Assembly (NCBI GenBank): GCA_022842225.1
Contig: JALHPX010000208.1
Span: 1 to 5,902 of the forward strand
Source: a bacterium
GTDB lineage: Bacteria > Bdellovibrionota > FAC87 > UBA2466
Direction of reading: 5' to 3'
DNA length: 5,902 bases
The translations under genes and the position numbers were made by a program. The notes beneath the pieces are model-generated. The model had not been told where the DNA came from. It ran no database searches and worked only from the letters and a program-made list of their open reading frames with translations. Positions 5,208 to 5,902 of this stretch are shown here, in pieces; the first letter of the stretch is position 1, and each line of letters opens with the position of its first letter.

Positions 5208-5902
5208 TTACCCTTTGGACCCAATCAGCCAAGAGCAGCTCTTGGATTTAATCTTAACTCCTTCCGGCGTGAAGAAACGTCGGAAGCGATTCGCCCGCGC
5301 AGTGCCGTACTCTCCGGCCAGAATAAGCGAAGCAAATTCCGCATTCAGTGTGGGCATGGTATCGCCAAGCACTCCGCGCAATCGGAGATAGAGCGCGCCG
5401 TTGAGAGGCAATTGGCCGAGCGCCGCAGCGGCTAACCAGTTGATGGGCGTGCGGTACTGAACGATTGCATCGAGCGCGTCAAACTTGGTAGAAGTGCAAT
5501 TGGCGCTTCGAAAGCCCAAACGAAATAGCCAATAGGCTTGCGAATGGCCGGCAGCATCGGAATCTTCGAGTAGTTTTATCAATCCCGCTATGCGTTGTTC
5601 GTCTGTAAGATTCACTTCCACTTGCTGCAAGACTTCTGTTTCTAGAATGATGCGATCATTGACCACCTGCTCAGTGGAGAGAAATCGATGTGCGTTGACC
5701 AGGTTTCCAAGCAATGCATCCTTGAAATTAAAGCCAACGCCCACTGGTCCAGTAGCTTCTACAGAAGAAACAAAATCGTGGATGATGGGGCCCTTGCTCC
5801 CATCAGCGGCTCTCAATTGAATGCCTTTATCAAAATCCATGAGGAAACGCGCTTGGACATGATTGATAGGCGCGTGTCCGGTCATCGAAAAATTAAACTG
5901 CT
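5208..5902 (-). CDS. C-terminal part of an uncharacterised protein, possibly DUF4105/Lnb-like; 5' end beyond window
   Basis: The minus-strand frame ends with TAA at 5208-5210 and is open to the right edge. The ATG at 5885 is not preceded by a stop (upstream codons read QFNFS) and has no good ribosome site, so the gene almost certainly continues outside. Numbering from that Met, 225 residues are visible: a probable beta-rich part (HVQARFLMDFDKG at 9-21), a helical middle including NAHRFLSTEQ (64-73), and 'YWLFRLGFRSANCTSTKFDALD' split over 118-139, in which Asn129-Cys130 precedes a helix. A 'Y..f..NC.....D.l' pattern is typical of DUF4105/Lnb-type periplasmic proteins, where the Cys is thought to be part of a papain-like site. 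This match is from memory and weak, because the N-terminal diagnostic part is missing. The C-terminus is basic and Ser-rich. Its 3' end is 11 bp from the propeller gene with no clear terminator between. Confidence 0.6.
   Translation of the reverse strand, partial: QFNFSMTGHAPINHVQARFLMDFDKGIQLRAADGSKGPIIHDFVSSVEATGPVGVGFNFKDALLGNLVNAHRFLSTEQVVNDRIILETEVLQQVEVNLTDEQRIAGLIKLLEDSDAAGHSQAYWLFRLGFRSANCTSTKFDALDAIVQYRTPINWLAAAALGQLPLNGALYLRLRGVLGDTMPTLNAEFASLILAGEYGTARANRFRRFFTPEGVKIKSKSCSWLIGSKG

Overview
The window looks like chromosomal DNA of a Gram-negative bacterium with roughly balanced base composition. Two proteins carry classical signal peptides. The central gene is a soluble class III nucleotidyl cyclase of the SRPBCC/DUF5939 type, which I associate with Bdellovibrionota, Myxococcota and similar groups. 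A Bdellovibrio-like host is my best guess, but the sequence contains no taxonomic marker. I see no RNA genes, mobile elements, CRISPR arrays or prophage genes.

Layout from left to right: (1) the C-terminal two thirds of a membrane carrier resembling the ATP/ADP-translocase (NTT/AAA) branch of the MFS, running in from the left edge on +; (2) converging on it, a small exported DUF1579-like protein on -; (3) a divergent intergenic region of about 200 bp with several inverted repeats; (4) a START-like/zinc-ribbon/adenylate cyclase gene on +; (5) 59 bp later on the same strand, an exported beta-propeller-like protein with a striking Asp/Tyr/Gly-rich insert; (6) converging on that, the C-terminal part of a protein of uncertain family on -, running off the right edge.

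The main discovery is at the 5' end of the cyclase gene. The open frame begins at a TTG (1730) with a poorly spaced ribosome site. The same frame carries a well-placed ATG at 1679 with a good Shine-Dalgarno, and codes for a typical first strand and helix start of a START/SRPBCC domain (MEQRSVIESPPQVI). It is then cut by an amber codon, TAG at 1721-1723. The amber sits exactly where this fold normally has a conserved Trp ('PPevVW..lsDt'), so a single TGG to TAG change explains it. The cyclase is therefore either a fresh nonsense mutant, made by re-initiation at TTG, recoded, or affected by a sequencing error. Everything downstream, including all catalytic residues, is intact.

No pathway links all the genes. 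The cyclase and propeller genes could be cotranscribed. The other genes are arranged convergently or divergently and look independent.
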